Source: NORP240 sp942492445
GTDB lineage: Bacteria; Pseudomonadota; Gammaproteobacteria; Pseudomonadales; Pseudohongiellaceae
Direction: 5' to 3'
Length of the DNA: 64,000 nt
NCBI GenBank assembly: GCA_942492445.1
Contig: CALOEW010000042.1
Location: 1-64,000 of the forward strand
The notes under the pieces were generated by a model. That model was not told where the DNA came from. It worked only from the letters and a program-made list of their open reading frames with translations, and searched no databases. Numbering within the stretch: position 1 is the first letter of the stretch; every line of letters starts with the position of its first letter. Made by a program: the position numbers and the translations under genes. Shown here one piece after another: positions 45,662 through 54,855 of this stretch.

Positions 45662-47593
45662 TTAACGAAAGGAATTAATAAGTGTCTGAAACAGTTCATC
45701 AGCGATTTTCACGAGTTGTGCAGATGCCTGATAGGCCTGCTGGTATCGAAGCAGGTTGGCGGCCTCCTCGTCCAGGTTTACCCCCGAAACGCTGTCTTTG
45801 TAGCTTTCTGCCTGCTGCAGTAGCGAGGCTTCCAGATCCAGGCTGTTGCCGCCCTGGCTGGTAGCCACTCCAACCTGCGCCACCATGGCGGCATAGGTTT
45901 CCTGGAGTGTATCTGACTTGCCGTTTGTCAGTGGCTCGTTTTGCAACTCACCGATCAGCAGGGCATTGCGGTTATCACCGGTGGCGCCATTGTTGTTACT
46001 TATTACGAATGAATCACCACTCTGGGGAACTCCACCGAAGGTGAAGGTGATTCCCGTCGTGCCGAGAACGAAGTCCTTTCCTGCCAATTCCGTGCCTGGA
46101 TCATAGGCAAGCGGGGGAATCCCACCGGGACCGCCGCTGACGGTGAAGCCCGGCACGCCGGGCCCAAGTGCATCGGCATCAAAGCTGAGGGTTACCGCTG
46201 AAGCGAGAGGCAGATCCGGGGTGATCGTTGGATCGACGCCAAGTCCGGTCAATAGCCCGGACCCCGTGTTGTTGGCTGTAGTAATTGCGCCAACGGGGGC
46301 AGCTGCCGCGATCTGCCGTGGGTCCGTAATGGCAACTGCAAAACTGGATGCCGCAGACCGTGCCGGGTTGAACACAAAACTGTCGCCCGCCACCGGACTC
46401 CCGGCGCTGACGTCGACGCTGATTCCATCAAGAACCAGTGGACCGGCGCCGGACACAGACGTGTTGTCAGAAACCCTGGTCAGGTACCAGTTACTGCCAT
46501 CGTAGTTCAATTCGTAGTTGCCGGATCTGACTTCAGTAGCATCCGTCAGAGTTACCGTCGGGAGAGCAGTTCCCGAGTTAGAGGGCACTTCGGAAACAGT
46601 AACCGATACCGGTTTGAACAAGTCCTTGCCCAGATCGCCATTGATATCCATACCGACACGATGCTGCGCGTTAATTGACTCACTCAGCCCCAGCGCCACA
46701 AGCCCAAGCTGCGATTCGGCCGGTAACAGTACCCGGTTACGGAATTCCAGCAGACCCTGGAGTCTGCCGCTGGTCACAAACCGTTCCGAGCCACTGCTGC
46801 CCGCAACGCCTTCAACTCCTATTTCAAGAAGCCTGCCATCGAGATCATTGGCGGTCAGTGTCAGATGAGTCACTTCCTCGCCCACGACCAGAGACTGCCC
46901 TTTGCCGATGAAAATATTCAATGCACCGTTTTCCTGTTCCACGGTCGACACGGCAATCCGTTCCGACAGCGCTTTAACAAGTCGATCCCTCTGATCCAGC
47001 AGGTCGTTAGGGGTCGGGCCGGTCCCCGATGCCGAAGCCTTGACTATCTGCCGGTTCAATTCACTGATATTGTCAGCGAGACTGTTGACGTCAGCGACGG
47101 TAATTCGCAATTCACTGTTAATTTCGTCGTTGAGGGCCTGAATTGAGTTGTACAGGCCCTGGAGGCGGTCGGCCAGGTTTCCGGCTTCACCGATCAACAC
47201 CTGACGCTCGGGAAGCATCGAAGGATTTGCGGCCACATCGGCGAAAGCACCAAAAAAGCGCTGCATTGACGTACTGAGGCTGGTATCAGAATTGGCCAGC
47301 AGGTTGTCCAGCCTGGAGCTGTAATCCAGAAACGCCTGATAGCGACTGGTGCTGGACGTGAACTCCTGAACCTGTGAGGTGAGAAAATCGTTACTGGACC
47401 TTTCGATTCCGGTTATCGTCGAACCCGTTCCGACGAATCCGAACCCCAGGCTCTGGGCCGGTGTAGTGCCAAAATGAACGGTCTGCCTGCTGTACCCTTC
47501 GGTATTCACATTGGCAATGTTATTGCCTGTCGTGGTAATCGCCCGTTGCAGATTCAACAGCGAGCTGGCACCCATTTTCAGAATATCAACCAT
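45662..47593 (-). CDS. flgK: Hook-filament junction protein FlgK
   Basis: A 643-aa hook-associated protein 1. The N-terminus is typical (GASSLLNLQRAITTTGNNIANVNTEGYSRQTV) and the C-terminus too (SGVNLDEEAANLLRYQQAYQASAQLVKIADELFQTLINSF). Slightly longer than E. coli FlgK (about 547 aa) because of the middle domain (320-560). Confidence 0.95.
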   Translation of the reverse strand: MVDILKMGASSLLNLQRAITTTGNNIANVNTEGYSRQTVHFGTTPAQSLGFGFVGTGSTITGIERSSNDFLTSQVQEFTSSTSRYQAFLDYSSRLDNLLANSDTSLSTSMQRFFGAFADVAANPSMLPERQVLIGEAGNLADRLQGLYNSIQALNDEINSELRITVADVNSLADNISELNRQIVKASASGTGPTPNDLLDQRDRLVKALSERIAVSTVEQENGALNIFIGKGQSLVVGEEVTHLTLTANDLDGRLLEIGVEGVAGSSGSERFVTSGRLQGLLEFRNRVLLPAESQLGLVALGLSESINAQHRVGMDINGDLGKDLFKPVSVTVSEVPSNSGTALPTVTLTDATEVRSGNYELNYDGSNWYLTRVSDNTSVSGAGPLVLDGISVDVSAGSPVAGDSFVFNPARSAASSFAVAITDPRQIAAAAPVGAITTANNTGSGLLTGLGVDPTITPDLPLASAVTLSFDADALGPGVPGFTVSGGPGGIPPLAYDPGTELAGKDFVLGTTGITFTFGGVPQSGDSFVISNNNGATGDNRNALLIGELQNEPLTNGKSDTLQETYAAMVAQVGVATSQGGNSLDLEASLLQQAESYKDSVSGVNLDEEAANLLRYQQAYQASAQLVKIADELFQTLINSFR

Positions 47594-47628
47594 AGCGAAA
47601 ACCGTTAACGGACCATTTCAGTCTAAAA

Positions 47629-47973
47629 TCACAAACCAGCTTCGGTGGTTGCCGAATCCCTGTTTTCCTGCGTGGCGAGGGAAGCTCCGGCAGTTATCTG
47701 CTGTTCGATCAACTCCGCCAGGCCGATACCGCCCCGTTGAGACAGATCAAGTGCCAGCTGTTTATCGAACATCTCCTGGTAGCTGTCTATCTGACTGCTG
47801 GACAACAGACTGTCCCGGGGAACCGCGTCTCGCATGGCTTTGAGCATCATGCCAACGAACAATGATTCGAACTGCTGAGCGACTTCCTGCACTGCCTTCG
47901 TGGGCTCCACTCTGGCTTGCAGCCTGAGATTGGCCAACCCGGAGAAGTCAGTATAAATGTCTGCTGTTGCCAT
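47629..47973 (-). CDS. flgJ: FlgJ-like rod-binding protein (single domain)
   Basis: A 114-aa protein with only the rod-capping domain (VAQQFESLFVGMMLKAMRDAVPRDSLLSSSQIDSYQEMFDKQLALDLSQRGGIGLAELI). The C-terminal muramidase domain of E. coli FlgJ (about 313 aa) is absent, and no frame downstream restores it: flgK begins 35 bp later. A separate peptidoglycan hydrolase must open the wall. It lies 203 bp from flgI. Confidence 0.9.
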   Translation of the reverse strand: MATADIYTDFSGLANLRLQARVEPTKAVQEVAQQFESLFVGMMLKAMRDAVPRDSLLSSSQIDSYQEMFDKQLALDLSQRGGIGLAELIEQQITAGASLATQENRDSATTEAGL

Positions 47974-48059
47974 GTTTCCTTCCTCGACTATATACGGTCG
48001 AATCTGAAATTCCTTAACTGCTGTGATAATGTGCCAGCTCCCGACCTGTCCTGGCTGCG

Positions 48060-48170
48060 CTTATGAGATCATTCACAGCCTGTCCAAGCCCTGCTGCAAG
48101 CCGGCGGCAATGCGCCTCTTCAGTGCAGTCCTCTGACGGCCCTGGCCGTGCCGGTTAGCCAAGGGTTCGG
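48060..48170. repeat. Decayed repeat fragment in the flgI-flgJ gap
   Basis: GCCGGCGGCAATGCGCCTC near 48090-48110 matches the interior of the repeat copy at 20662-20768 exactly, but the TAGGGAACC ends are not found intact. It probably represents a decayed family B copy. It widens an otherwise tight operon. Confidence 0.45.
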
Positions 48171-48176
48171 GGAAAC

Positions 48177-49295
48177 TTAGATTACGATCAACCGCGCCCG
48201 CAGAGCCCCTACCTGCTGCAGAGCCTCCAGTATCGCCACCAGATCGCTGGGCGAGGCTCCTACCTGGTTAACTGCCCTTACCAGATCATCCAGGGAAACT
48301 CCCGGCTCGAACAGAAACATACGGTTCTCTTCCTCCTCCACGTATACCGTGGAATCAGGGACCACAACCGTATCGCCTTCGCTGAACGGGGCCGGCTGGC
48401 TCACAAAAAGATCCTGATCGATGGTGACCGTGAGGCTGCCATGTGCCACAGCGGCTTCGGTCACTCTCACTTCTGCACCAATTACCACCGTGCCTGTTCT
48501 CGAATTGATTATCACTCTGGCAGCGGCTGAGCCGCTTTCTACCTGAAGATTTTCCAATTCTGAAATAAAGGCGACTTTCTGATTGACGTCCAGAGGACCT
48601 CTGACGCTTACCGAGGAACCGTCAGTGGCGAACGCGGTATCCGGACCGAAAAATCTGTTTATTTCGTCGGTCATATTCATGGCTGTAGTGAAATCGGGCT
48701 GATGAAGATTGAGCGTAACAGTGGGATTACTGGCAAATGGATTGGACACTTCCCGCTCGACAATCGCCCCGTTCGGTATCCGGCCGCTGCTGGGGATGTT
48801 TACCGTTACCGACGAGCCGTCCGCCCCTCCGCACCAAAACCGCCCACTACCAGATTTCCCTGCGCCAGAGCGTAGACCTGGCCATCGGCACCTTTCAACG
48901 GAGTGAGTAACAAGGCACCGCCGCGCAGACTGTTGGCATTGCCCACCGAAGAGACAGTGACGTCGATGGTCTGGCCTGCCTTGGCAAACGGTGGCAGTTC
49001 AGCGTGCACCAGTACTGCCGCCACGTTGGTCAGCTGTGGATTGATGTTTTCCGGGATCAGGACACCCAGTTGCGCAAGACTGGTTCTGAGGCTTTGCAAC
49101 CGTGAACTGGGTCTGACTGGTCTGGTCGCCGGTCCCCGGCAACCCCACCACCAGCCCGTAGCCCACCAGCTGGTTGGCCCGCACTCCGTCGATACCGGCC
49201 AGGTCCTTGATTCGATCAGCCTGGATGTTGAATGAGGCCGTGATCGAGAGAAAAAGCAGAAAGATTCGTAGTCGAGCAGCAGTCATCATTAACAT
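48177..49295 (-). pseudogene. flgI: Flagellar P-ring protein FlgI, two frameshifts
   Basis: P-ring protein of the periplasmic rotor bushing, about 372 residues when joined from three frames. Part 1 (49295 to 49102) has a signal peptide and DRIKDLAGIDGVRANQLVGYGLVVGL. Part 2 (to about 48828) has SLRTSLAQLGVLI, NVAAVLVHAELPPFAKAGQT and LTPLKGADGQVYALAQGNLV. Part 3 (to 48177) has GRIPNGAIVEREV, SVRGPLDVNQKVAFISELENL and PSDLVAILEALQQVGALRA. The breaks are an extra T at 49098-49099 (minus strand reads GTTG for GTG) and a missing G in the run 48824-48827. No domain is lost, and the neighbours are intact. Confidence 0.9.
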
Positions 49296-49306
49296 TTACG
49301 ATTACC

Positions 49307-49984
49307 CTAGAAAGGCCATAAGGGGCTGAAAATTATCCGTGAGACCCAGCCCGGCGAGTTACTCTGGCTGTTAGTCCCTTTGCCGGCATAGGTAATTCTG
49401 GCATCGGCCACCTGGGTAGAGTAGAGGGTATTGAACGCACCGATATCGATGGGCCTGACCACCCCCTCCAGCTTCACGTATTCATTGGCCTGATTGATAC
49501 GGATCCGCTTTTCCCCCTCCACTACCAGGTTGCCGTTGGGAAGAACTGCATGCACCGTAACGGCGATACTTCCGCTTAGTCTGTTGCTCTGGCTACTGCC
49601 GCTCTGGCCCTCGAAGGAGCTTCCACCGCCCACCTCATAGTTAAATTCAGGTTTGCTCTGACCGCCGAAAAGGGGTGTATCCAGGTTCAGTTCGGTGGAG
49701 GAATTGATACTGTTATCCATGGAATTTTCACCCGTTGTCTCTTCCACCAGAACAACGGTCAGAATGTCGCCAACACGACGGGCCTTGGCGTCCTCATAAA
49801 GTGCCAGCGCTGTATCGGGCTTGTAGATTGCACCGGTACCACCTTCCGGGGAGACGAGTTGCAGTTGCTGATAGCTTGGCATGTACTCCTCTTCCATTAC
49901 TTCCGGCGCGCTTCTGCAACCTGCCAGGGTGCCGGCGACACTGAGAATAAAAAAGACTATTTTTCGGGGTTGAGCAGTGTACAT
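49307..49984 (-). CDS. flgH: Flagellar L-ring lipoprotein FlgH
   Basis: A 225-aa outer-membrane L-ring lipoprotein. The lipobox is LAGC (Cys23) after a hydrophobic signal. Typical stretches are ALYEDAKARRVGDILTVVLVE, NGNLVVEGEKRIRINQ and the C-terminal WVSRIIFSPLWPF. It sits 9 bp after flgG and 11 bp before flgI. Confidence 0.95.
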   Translation of the reverse strand: MYTAQPRKIVFFILSVAGTLAGCRSAPEVMEEEYMPSYQQLQLVSPEGGTGAIYKPDTALALYEDAKARRVGDILTVVLVEETTGENSMDNSINSSTELNLDTPLFGGQSKPEFNYEVGGGSSFEGQSGSSQSNRLSGSIAVTVHAVLPNGNLVVEGEKRIRINQANEYVKLEGVVRPIDIGAFNTLYSTQVADARITYAGKGTNSQSNSPGWVSRIIFSPLWPF

Positions 49985-49993
49985 GAATGCGCC

Positions 49994-50779
49994 CTACAGG
50001 TTATTGGTAACAAATTGCAGCATCTGATCCGCGGTGGAAACAGCCCTGCTGTTCATCTCGTACGCCCGCTGAGTCTCTATCATGCTGACCAGCTCTTCAA
50101 CCACGTTGACATTAGAGCCTTCGATATAGCCCTGCCGCAGAAGCCCCAGCCCGTTGAGCCCCGGGGACTGACCTTGAGGCGCGCCACTGGAAGTCGACTC
50201 GACAAACAGGTTACCTCCAGTCGCCTGCAGCCCCGCCGGGTTGATGAAGTCGGCCAGCTGAATTGTGCCTACCTGGGTGACCGCTGCAGTTCCAGGCAGA
50301 CTGACTGTTACTGTTCCATCCGTTCCAATAGTAACGGACTGTGCATCGATCGGGATATTAATCGCGGGCTGAATCGAGTACCCGTTTGGGGTCACCAGTT
50401 GTCCCTGGGCATCAATCTGCATGGAACCCGATCTGCTGTAAGCCAGGCTGCCATCCGGCATAAGTACCTGGAGAAACCCCTTGCCCTCGATGGAGACATC
50501 CAGCGGATTCTGGGTTTGAGACGCGGCCCCCTGGGAAAATATCTTCTCAGTCGCCATGATGCGCACCCCTGTACCCAGCATCAACCCGGTAGCGTAGGTT
50601 GTGTCCTGGGATGACTGGGCGCCGGGTTGTCGCTGATTCTGGTATAACAGATCTTCGAATACCGCGCGACTGCGCTTGAAACCGGCCGTGCTGGCGTTGG
50701 CCAGGTTATTGGAAATAACAGACATCTTGGTCTGTTGTGCATCCAGACCGGTCTTCGCTATCCACAATGCCTGGGTCAT
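49994..50779 (-). CDS. flgG: Distal rod protein FlgG
   Basis: A 261-aa distal rod subunit. N-terminal LWIAKTGLDAQQTKMSVISNNLANASTAGFKRSRA and C-terminal LVSMIETQRAYEMNSRAVSTADQMLQFVTNNL are the coiled D0 parts diagnostic of FlgG. Normal length. Confidence 0.96.
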   Translation of the reverse strand: MTQALWIAKTGLDAQQTKMSVISNNLANASTAGFKRSRAVFEDLLYQNQRQPGAQSSQDTTYATGLMLGTGVRIMATEKIFSQGAASQTQNPLDVSIEGKGFLQVLMPDGSLAYSRSGSMQIDAQGQLVTPNGYSIQPAINIPIDAQSVTIGTDGTVTVSLPGTAAVTQVGTIQLADFINPAGLQATGGNLFVESTSSGAPQGQSPGLNGLGLLRQGYIEGSNVNVVEELVSMIETQRAYEMNSRAVSTADQMLQFVTNNL

Positions 50780-50846
50780 TACTGTCTCCTGAATTTACTG
50801 TTTGCGTGCCCGATACAGCATTTCGAACAAGCGGATAATTGTCCTA

Positions 50847-51557
50847 TCAACTGAAATTCATCAACTCCGCGAGTGAAGCATTGTTTTCGTCTTCGGACTT
50901 CATCAGCTGTATCTGCGCCTCGAAGCGCCGGGCCAGGTCAATCATTTTGACCATCTCTTCCACTGCATTGACGTTACTGCCTTCCAGGCTTGCGGATACT
51001 ATCTGCACCCCGGCGCTGGCCGGGGCAATCTCCCCCTCTGACAGCCGCATCAGTCCGTCCTCACCGCGTAAAATCCGTTGTGGTTCCAGTTCGACAAGTT
51101 TGATCCGATCAACAACTGCCAGTGTGTTGGCGGGTTGACCCAAAGGTTGAATCGACAGGGTACCGTCCGCTGCAATCTCGATGTTGGCATAGGGCGGCAA
51201 TGCCACCGGGCCATTATTCCCTAAAATGGGATGCCCGGCGCCATCGGTAAGCTGGCCAAAAGAGTCAACCTGCAGGTCGCCACGCCGGGAGTACGCCTCT
51301 ACACCGTCCAGCCCCTGAACCGCTATCCAGCCATCGCCCTTGACGGCAATATCGAGATTTCTACCGGTTGACCGCACGTAGCCGCCGGAAAGATCAGGGC
51401 TGCTGTAAGCCTGTCTGCCCTCGGCAGTATCCAGCAGATAGGAAAGCTCGGCCCGGAATCCGTCGGTACTGGCATTGGCAAGGTTATTGGCATTGACCGC
51501 CTGTGCCAGCATGATCTGCCGGGCGTTTTCCATGGCGGTTACATAGACCTGACTCAT
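50847..51557 (-). CDS. flgF: Proximal rod protein FlgF
   Basis: A 236-aa proximal rod subunit (MENARQIMLAQAVNANNLANASTDGFRAEL; C-terminal EGSNVNAVEEMVKMIDLARRFEAQIQLMKS). Normal length, in the standard position between flgE and flgG. Confidence 0.95.
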   Translation of the reverse strand: MSQVYVTAMENARQIMLAQAVNANNLANASTDGFRAELSYLLDTAEGRQAYSSPDLSGGYVRSTGRNLDIAVKGDGWIAVQGLDGVEAYSRRGDLQVDSFGQLTDGAGHPILGNNGPVALPPYANIEIAADGTLSIQPLGQPANTLAVVDRIKLVELEPQRILRGEDGLMRLSEGEIAPASAGVQIVSASLEGSNVNAVEEMVKMIDLARRFEAQIQLMKSEDENNASLAELMNFS

Positions 51558-51592
51558 TCAATGCTCCTTTTTCCAGTTTTTACCGGTAGGTA

Positions 51593-52861
51593 TCAACGCA
51601 GATTGATCACTGTCTGGTTGACCGCGTCCTGGGTCTGAATGACCTTGGCGTTGGCCTGGAAGTTGCGTTGTGCCACGATCATATTGACCAGCTCCTGGGT
51701 GATTTCCACGTTGGATTCCTCAAGTGCGCCTGATTGCACCAATCCCAGGCCACCGGCTCCCGGAGCACTCAGGATTGGCTGGCCGGATGCAAATGTTTCC
51801 GACCACACGCTGTTGCCGAGAGGCTGCAGGCCTGAAGAATTGGCGAAGTCAGCCAGCGCGACCTGTCCCAGGGCCCGGGACTTGCCGTTGGAGAAGCGGG
51901 CGAAGACGATACCCGTATCTCCCACCTCGACCCCGGTCAACTGACCCGTGGCGTAACCGTCCTGCTGGATATCGGAGACACTGAAAAAGTCACCGTACTG
52001 GGTCAGGTCCGACAGATCGATGATGAAATCCTGAACCGCGGCGCCATTGGCGGCACCAGTACTGTCCAGCGGTGTCCAGCCGGCAATATTCAGTTCAAAT
52101 GGCAGGCTGGCTGAATCGATCACACCGGTATCGGTGAACTGCAGGATGTCAGGCCCGCTCTGGGATACACCGTCTATCAAAGTATGGATTTCCCATTCGT
52201 TGCCGGTGGCAGTCCTGGAAAAATACAGAGAAACCGTGTGTGGGTTGCCCAGGCTGTCATAGATGGTGGCGGCGGTGGAGGCGTTAAACATATCGGCATC
52301 CGGTGCGGTGGGCGGCGAAGCGAACGCATCGAACCCGGTTCCCGGCCATGCCACTGTGGGCTGCACCTCCCGCGAATCCAGGTTGGCGACAAATTCCAGG
52401 TTACCCGTGGCATTGGGTTGAATCTGGGAAGTATCAATCCTCAATTCGGAAATCCCTCCCGATGAATCGCCATCGGCATTGGTATTGAAAACCACCAGCC
52501 GATGGCCGCTGGAGTTGCCGACATAGCCCTCCCGGTCAACCTGGAAATTACCTGCCCGGCTGTAAACCTGGGATCCTTCGTCACTCAGCACGAAAAACCC
52601 GGTGCCGCTGATTGCCATGTCCAGCACGTTGTCGGTAAAGGTGATATTTCCCTGGGTGAATGACTGATTGACCGACTTGACCTGGACACCCTTGCCAATT
52701 GCATTACTTCCTGTACCCAGCTTGCTGGTGGCGAACAGGTCTGCAAATTCACCGCGGGAATACTTGAACCCTGTGGTGCCAGCATTGGCTATGTTGTTGC
52801 CGATGATGCCGAGGTTGGTCGAGGCTGCCTTGATACCTGAGATCGCTGTATCGAATGACAT
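51593..52861 (-). CDS. flgE: Flagellar hook protein FlgE
   Basis: A 422-aa hook subunit. I start at the ATG at 52861 (MSFDTAISGIKAASTNLGI), which has AAGGAG six bases upstream; the frame is open 15 codons further but that extension is not FlgE-like. N-terminal NNIANAGTTGFKYSRGEF and C-terminal SNVEITQELVNMIVAQRNFQANAKVIQTQD are diagnostic. Confidence 0.96.
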   Translation of the reverse strand: MSFDTAISGIKAASTNLGIIGNNIANAGTTGFKYSRGEFADLFATSKLGTGSNAIGKGVQVKSVNQSFTQGNITFTDNVLDMAISGTGFFVLSDEGSQVYSRAGNFQVDREGYVGNSSGHRLVVFNTNADGDSSGGISELRIDTSQIQPNATGNLEFVANLDSREVQPTVAWPGTGFDAFASPPTAPDADMFNASTAATIYDSLGNPHTVSLYFSRTATGNEWEIHTLIDGVSQSGPDILQFTDTGVIDSASLPFELNIAGWTPLDSTGAANGAAVQDFIIDLSDLTQYGDFFSVSDIQQDGYATGQLTGVEVGDTGIVFARFSNGKSRALGQVALADFANSSGLQPLGNSVWSETFASGQPILSAPGAGGLGLVQSGALEESNVEITQELVNMIVAQRNFQANAKVIQTQDAVNQTVINLR

Positions 52862-52892
52862 GTTGTGCTCCTTCTCTAATTTGAAATCTTCT

Positions 52893-53570
52893 TTACTTGA
52901 ATTCACTGACCTGCGAAAACTTCACATCCTCGCCATTGTCAAGCTGTAACAACACGGACATTGATTCCCGGTCTACCGAAACGCTGGTCACTTCTGAATA
53001 TTGTTGCATTGGGAGGCCGGTCAGCGTTCCGCCCACCCAGCCTTCGGCCACAAGGGTATACCTGCCCGCTTCCGCCTCACCACCACCTTTCAAGTTGCCA
53101 TTCCAGGTAAACTGATGGGAGCCTTCCGGGAGATTGCCAAGCGCAAGAGAACTGATCAGCATCCCGGAACCATTATAAATATTGACGCGAACGTCCGAAG
53201 CGGCACTGTCGGTGATCAGCCCGCCTGATAGCGAATCACCGGGTGTGTAAAGGCTGTTCAATACCACTCCGGCTTCAGTAAGCACTTCACGGCCAACCAG
53301 CTGCGCCGCCATCATTGCTTGTGAAGTGAATAGATTGCTTACCAGACCGGAAAAGGACTCATTCAGGTCGTCAATACCGGAAACGGTACTGAACTGTGCC
53401 AGTTGTCCCAGAAATTCCGCGTTATCCAGTGGTTTGGTCGGATCCTGGTTATTCAACTGGGCTACCATGAGGCGAAAGAATTCTTCCTGGCCGAGCTCGT
53501 CCCTGGGCTTGCCCAGCTGAGTCGTGCCCGGGTTGTAGGAGCTACCGAATACCTGTTCCAGACCGTCCAT
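52893..53570 (-). CDS. flgD: Hook cap protein FlgD
   Basis: A 225-aa hook scaffold cap. N-terminal GQEEFFRLMVAQLNNQDPTKPLDNAEFLGQLAQFST is the signature; the C-terminal half has the FlgD tudor/FNIII-like domain (VNIYNGSGMLISSLALGNL, FTWNGNLKGG). Normal length. Confidence 0.95.
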   Translation of the reverse strand: MDGLEQVFGSSYNPGTTQLGKPRDELGQEEFFRLMVAQLNNQDPTKPLDNAEFLGQLAQFSTVSGIDDLNESFSGLVSNLFTSQAMMAAQLVGREVLTEAGVVLNSLYTPGDSLSGGLITDSAASDVRVNIYNGSGMLISSLALGNLPEGSHQFTWNGNLKGGGEAEAGRYTLVAEGWVGGTLTGLPMQQYSEVTSVSVDRESMSVLLQLDNGEDVKFSQVSEFK

Positions 53571-53599
53571 GCTGATTCTCCAATTCCGACTTTCGTTCT

Positions 53600-54046
53600 C
53601 TACCTGTTGCCCATATTGAGCGTTCGCAACAGCAACTGCTTGGCGGTGTTCATCACTTCCAGGTTTGATTGATATGCCCTTGATGCCTGCATCATATAGG
53701 CCATTTCCTCGACGATATTGACGTTGGACAGGTAGACATAGCCCTGGTCGTCCGCCAGCGGGCTTTCAGGCATGTGCTTTCGCTCCACTGGTGTTGAGCT
53801 TTGGGTAAATCGCTTCACGGTCACTCCTGTGGTTTGCCGGCTACCCGTCAGCGGGCCGGCACCTGCACGGGAACCGAGACTGTTGCTTAACATCGCGGCG
53901 AACTCGGGTCTGCGGGCCCGATAGGCGGATTGTTCAGACCCACTTACCAGCTGAGCGCTGGCCATGTTCCGGGCTATAACATCCATGTGGATGCTCTGGG
54001 CACTCAATGCAGTACCGGTAATCCTGAAGGTATCAGTAATCCCCAT
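53600..54046 (-). CDS. flgC: Proximal rod protein FlgC
   Basis: A 148-aa rod subunit (FRITGTALSAQSIHMDVIARNMASAQ; C-terminal YLSNVNIVEEMAYMMQASRAYQSNLEVMNTAKQLLL). The start overlaps the flgB stop (TGATG). Confidence 0.95.
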   Translation of the reverse strand: MGITDTFRITGTALSAQSIHMDVIARNMASAQLVSGSEQSAYRARRPEFAAMLSNSLGSRAGAGPLTGSRQTTGVTVKRFTQSSTPVERKHMPESPLADDQGYVYLSNVNIVEEMAYMMQASRAYQSNLEVMNTAKQLLLRTLNMGNR

Positions 54047-54441
54047 CAGCGTTGTCCCCTGATCGCGAGTCGAAGTCCTGAAAAAGCCCCTTCGAGAAAC
54101 TGCAGAGAAGCCTGATACCGCAATGCATTCTCGGTAAACACAGCCTGTTCCACTTCAGATTCAACACTGTTCCCTGCCACCATCGGCTTGGTGGGAACGC
54201 GGTAAAGCAGATTGCCGAATCGGGAATTTTCGGGCCCACTCAGATGACGCGTCTGTGTTCGGCGCAGACCGGACAGGGAGCCTTCTGCCAGAGACCCCAT
54301 GACATTCTCGAAATCATAGTCCCGAGCCTTGAACCCGGGCGTTCCTTCATTGGCGATATTCGCCGCCAGGGCGGAGCTGCGCTGGGAGTGGAACTGCAGG
54401 GCAGCGGGATGTATTCCGAGGGCGCTGTCTAGCCAAGTCAT
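54046..54441 (-). CDS. flgB: Proximal rod protein FlgB
   Basis: A 131-aa rod subunit and first gene of the flgBCDEFGHIJKL operon (FHSQRSSALAANIANEGTPGFKARDYDFE; C-terminal SEVEQAVFTENALRYQASLQFL). AAGGAG is seven bases before the ATG, and a sigma-54 promoter is placed at 54497-54513. Confidence 0.94.
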   Translation of the reverse strand: MTWLDSALGIHPAALQFHSQRSSALAANIANEGTPGFKARDYDFENVMGSLAEGSLSGLRRTQTRHLSGPENSRFGNLLYRVPTKPMVAGNSVESEVEQAVFTENALRYQASLQFLEGAFSGLRLAIRGQR

Positions 54442-54496
54442 GAGTCAACTCCTTATTACTTAGCACGGTGAATACCTGGGTCCGGGTTATAGCCTG

Positions 54497-54513
54497 TGCA
54501 TCACCCGTGCCAA
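54497..54513 (-). promoter_or_regulatory. Sigma-54 promoter of the flgB operon
   Basis: On the minus strand TTGGCACGGGTGATGCA: -24 GG and -12 GC are in the correct spacing (TGGCAC-N5-ATGC against TGGCAC-N5-TTGC). It is 56 bp before the flgB start. This agrees with the RpoN-dependent class II control of rod-hook genes in polar flagellates. Confidence 0.72.
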
Positions 54514-54855
54514 TTACTTTTTTCTGTTATTTTTCAGTAAGATAGAAATTTTTCTTTTGGCATCACCCGAACCGGGCGGCAAATCCTTACCGGTCAGGCG
54601 GCAAGCCTTGCCGCCCGACCGGCCGAGTTGTTGACGGGAATCGGTTCCCGGGTCCGCAGGTTGCCCTCTCTGATTTGCTGTCGACGACCACACTGACCTC
54701 CAGCGTCTGGTGCAGGGCCGCCGATTGCAGGCCGGGACATTGACTTAAGCCCCCTGGACGGTCCATGGCATGCAGATTGCATCTACAGTGACAGTACTCC
54801 TCAGAAACCGGATAAACTGCCACAAACAGGCATTCTGACCATGCTAACGGGAACA
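54514..54855. other. Divergent region between flgB and flgA
   Basis: About 340 bp without a gene. It should hold binding sites for the sigma-54 activator and the flgA promoter. Beyond an AT-rich block at 54514-54560 (upstream of the flgB site), I see no clear motif. Confidence 0.4.

Noticed and set aside
48177..49099. Two independent genes between flgH and flgJ
   Set aside because: Both are consecutive parts of FlgI in shifted frames, with no gap in the family alignment.
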